Source of the DNA: Sulfurimonas sp.
Lineage (GTDB): Bacteria; Campylobacterota; Campylobacteria; Campylobacterales; Sulfurimonadaceae
Assembly (NCBI GenBank): GCA_022712775.1
Contig: JAFLJZ010000117.1
Coordinates: forward strand, 1-7,484
Length of the DNA stretch: 7,484 nucleotides
Reading direction: 5' to 3'
Both the position numbers and the translations under genes were made by a program. Positions 5,494 to 7,484 of the stretch are shown piece by piece; positions within the stretch are counted from its first letter, which is position 1; the number at the start of each line of letters is the position of its first letter. The notes below the pieces were generated by a model. It was not told where the DNA came from, did not search any database, and saw only the letters and a program-made list of their open reading frames with translations.

Positions 5494-7484
5494 TAGATTT
5501 CATTCCTTTTAGCGATTTCATCTTCAACGCTTACAAATTTTTCTCGCATAGTCTCAAGTAGTACATAAAGAACAGGTACAAAAAGAGTAGATATAAATGT
5601 CGCAGTTATCATACCAAACATTAAAACGACACCAATCGATTGTTGAGTTATGGCTCCTGCCCCTGTTGCAAAAGCAAGAGGAAAAATACCAAATAAAAAT
5701 GAGAGAATCGTCATCATAATCGCACGAAAACGCAAACTTCCTGCATTAATAGCTGATTCTATAATTCCAACACCCGATTCTCTCTGCTCTTTTGCAAACT
5801 CAACGATAAGAATCGCATTTTTTGCGGCAAGGGCGACAAGTAAGACGAGCCCAACTTGGGCAAAGGTATTGAGTGCTAGTCCACTCCAATGTAGTCCTGC
5901 AATAGCCCCTGTAACAACCATTGGAACAGAAAAGAGAATCATGAGAGGTAATATCCATGATTCGTATTGTGCTGCGAGAACTAAGAAAACAACAAGGAGT
6001 ACAAAAAACACTACATACATCTGAGAATCTCCGGCAAGCGTTTCTTGATAACTCATTCCAGACCACTCATAACCATACGCAGAAGGAAGTATCTGTTTAG
6101 CTATCTCATCCATTGCAGTCATTGCATCGCCAGAGCTATAGCCTGGAGCGGAAGCTCCATTGATTTGTATACTTCTATACATGTTGTAGTGGGTAAGGTT
6201 TTGTGGTCCTATAATCTCTTTTACTTGAAGTAAGGCACTGAGTGGAATCATCTTGTTATGTACATTTTTTACAAAAAGTTTATTTATGTCTGCTTTTGTA
6301 CTTCTATACTCTTTATCTGCTTGAACAAAAACACGAAACACCTTACCAAACTTTGTAAAATCATTTACATAAATAGAGCCTAAATATGCTTGCATTGTTG
6401 TAAATAATGTACCTATATCTACACCTAAAGCATTCGCTTTTTCTCTATCTATTTGTATATCATACATCGGGTAGTTTGTGGCAAAAGTAGTAAAGGCATA
6501 GGCTATTCGAGGGTCTTGGTTCGCCGCTTGAATCATTTGATTTGCATAGCTCTCAAAAGTTGCTAAGTCACCAGACAAGTAGTCTTGCATTCTAAAGTCA
6601 AAACCACCAACATTTCCAACACCTGGAATACCAGGCATGTTAAAGGCAGCTATATTTGCTTCAGAAATAATAGCCGTTTTTTGTTTAATCTGTTTTATGA
6701 TTCCAAAAACACTATTTTTTTGTGTCGTTCTTTCTTCCCAGTCTGTGAGAGATACAAACATAGCAAGTGCTGAACCGTCTATTGCAGAGGTTATAATATT
6801 ATATCCTTCGACGCTTACAATATTTTCTATTCCATCAATACTGTAAATAATATCTTCAACTTCTCGTCTAAGTTTTAAAGTTTGAGAAAGTGAAGTCCCC
6901 GGTTGTAAGTTTACTGAGACCATAAGCATACCTTTGTCCTCAGAGGGAACAAAACCCGTAGGAATGATAGAAAATAGAAAGTACATAAGATAAAAAATTC
7001 CGCCCATTACCAGAATCATAAAGTAACGAAGTTTAATGAGGAGCGTGATAAGTCTTGTATATTGTGTTGTGAGTGCATTGAAAAAAATATCAAATTTTGC
7101 AAATAAAATGAATTTTTCTTCATCTTTTTTTCTTCTTTTAATGATAATCGCACTGATTGCAGGAGAAAGTGTAAGTGCATTTAGTGATGAAACAAGTACT
7201 GCAAACGAGATAGTAAGCGCAAACTGTTGGTAAAGTGAACCTACGATTCCAGGAAGCATAGATACAGGAATAAAAACAGCAATAAGAACAAGTGTTGTAG
7301 AGATAATAGGACCGATAAGCTCTATCATTGACTTTTTTACTACCTGCGGCATAGAAAGTTCAGGTTCTTTGTTCATAATAACCTCAACATTCTCAACAAC
7401 TAAAATAACATCATCAACCACGATTCCGATGGCTAAAATAAGCCCAAATAGTGTTAAGAAGTTTATAGAAAAACCTCCTGCCAT
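5493..7484 (-). CDS. RND efflux transporter, AcrB/MexB (HAE1) type, C-terminal 663 residues (N-terminus beyond the right edge)
   Basis: Proton-driven inner-membrane drug/solute exporter. The frame is open to the right edge: the ATG at 7484-7482 is an internal Met, matching roughly AcrB residue 384, so about 380 residues with TM1-3 and the first periplasmic loop are missing. Numbering from that Met, TM4 carries the proton-relay pair Asp24-Asp25 ([15 protein letters not shown]). TM10 carries Lys555 ([16 protein letters not shown]), matching AcrB Lys940. Arg585 and Thr592 (FRAIMMT) match AcrB Arg971 and Thr978, so the relay appears complete. The second periplasmic loop (about 173-485) holds [23 protein letters not shown], the AcrB-like GSIYVNDF and WSGMSYQE. 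The last residues are [13 protein letters not shown]. It overlaps tolC by one base. An adaptor (MFP) gene is expected upstream, outside the window. Campylobacter CmeB is the obvious relative, but the drug range cannot be read from sequence. Confidence 0.95.
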   Translation of the reverse strand: MAGGFSINFLTLFGLILAIGIVVDDVILVVENVEVIMNKEPELSMPQVVKKSMIELIGPIISTTLVLIAVFIPVSMLPGIVGSLYQQFALTISFAVLVSSLNALTLSPAISAIIIKRRKKDEEKFILFAKFDIFFNALTTQYTRLITLLIKLRYFMILVMGGIFYLMYFLFSIIPTGFVPSEDKGMLMVSVNLQPGTSLSQTLKLRREVEDIIYSIDGIENIVSVEGYNIITSAIDGSALAMFVSLTDWEERTTQKNSVFGIIKQIKQKTAIISEANIAAFNMPGIPGVGNVGGFDFRMQDYLSGDLATFESYANQMIQAANQDPRIAYAFTTFATNYPMYDIQIDREKANALGVDIGTLFTTMQAYLGSIYVNDFTKFGKVFRVFVQADKEYRSTKADINKLFVKNVHNKMIPLSALLQVKEIIGPQNLTHYNMYRSIQINGASAPGYSSGDAMTAMDEIAKQILPSAYGYEWSGMSYQETLAGDSQMYVVFFVLLVVFLVLAAQYESWILPLMILFSVPMVVTGAIAGLHWSGLALNTFAQVGLVLLVALAAKNAILIVEFAKEQRESGVGIIESAINAGSLRFRAIMMTILSFLFGIFPLAFATGAGAITQQSIGVVLMFGMITATFISTLFVPVLYVLLETMREKFVSVEDEIAKRNEI

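Noticed and set aside
5650..6024. 124-codon open frame on the plus strand
   Set aside because: It lies entirely antisense to the well-conserved RND gene, and its composition looks like a reverse-frame shadow with no signal peptide, domain or ribosome site.
5800..6066. 88-codon minus-strand frame in another phase of the RND gene
   Set aside because: Out-of-frame overlap with the conserved TM8-TM10 region; the RND frame is intact through this stretch, so there is no frameshift to explain.
1..7484. CRISPR arrays, insertion sequences, tRNA/rRNA genes, phage or plasmid features
   Set aside because: No spaced direct repeats, transposase motifs or RNA-gene signatures were seen; coding density is near complete with ordinary chromosomal genes.

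Overview
The window is a compact, AT-rich stretch of bacterial chromosome. It most likely comes from a Campylobacterota (epsilonproteobacterial) species of the Sulfurimonas/Sulfurovum/Arcobacter kind. This rests on the low GC, the tight gene packing, the folD-lepB pair, a FolD with a GASNIVGKPM-type nucleotide loop (as I recall from Campylobacter FolD), a small c-type cytochrome, and a pump and outer-membrane channel in the cmeB-cmeC order. The genus cannot be fixed from the sequence alone.

Layout. (1) Positions 1-1209, minus strand: folD (complete) followed by lepB, whose 3' part lies beyond the left edge. The folD stop and lepB start share one base (TAATG). (2) Positions 1210-1269: a 60-base divergent intergenic region with plausible back-to-back promoters. 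(3) Positions 1270-4185, plus strand: four tightly packed genes that look like one operon. They are a small exported monohaem cytochrome c, a divergent CitE-like (HpcH/HpaI aldolase/citrate lyase beta) protein, a glutamate/aspartate-type cation symporter of the DAACS family, and a small exported protein of unknown function with an Ig-like sequence pattern. (4) Positions 4186-4212: a perfect 10-bp inverted repeat between convergent genes, probably a two-way terminator. (5) Positions 4207-7484, minus strand: a TolC-family outer-membrane channel, preceded (in transcription order) by an RND (AcrB/MexB-type) efflux transporter whose N-terminal portion lies beyond the right edge. These two also share a TAATG junction.

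How the genes work together. FolD supplies one-carbon folate units and LepB removes signal peptides. Their pairing looks like operon packing rather than a shared pathway. The RND and TolC proteins would form two of the three parts of a tripartite efflux pump; the periplasmic adaptor is expected just upstream of the RND gene, outside the window. The plus-strand operon is the least explained part: it combines a periplasmic electron carrier, a possible acyl-CoA lyase-like enzyme that has lost several family-typical residues, an amino-acid symporter with changes in its cation-site and gate motifs, and an unknown exported protein.

I saw no mobile element, CRISPR array, tRNA or rRNA gene, and no clear evidence of a wholly new system. 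The best leads are the composition of the plus-strand operon and the motif substitutions in its CitE-like and symporter proteins. No stretch longer than about 60 bases lacks a gene.
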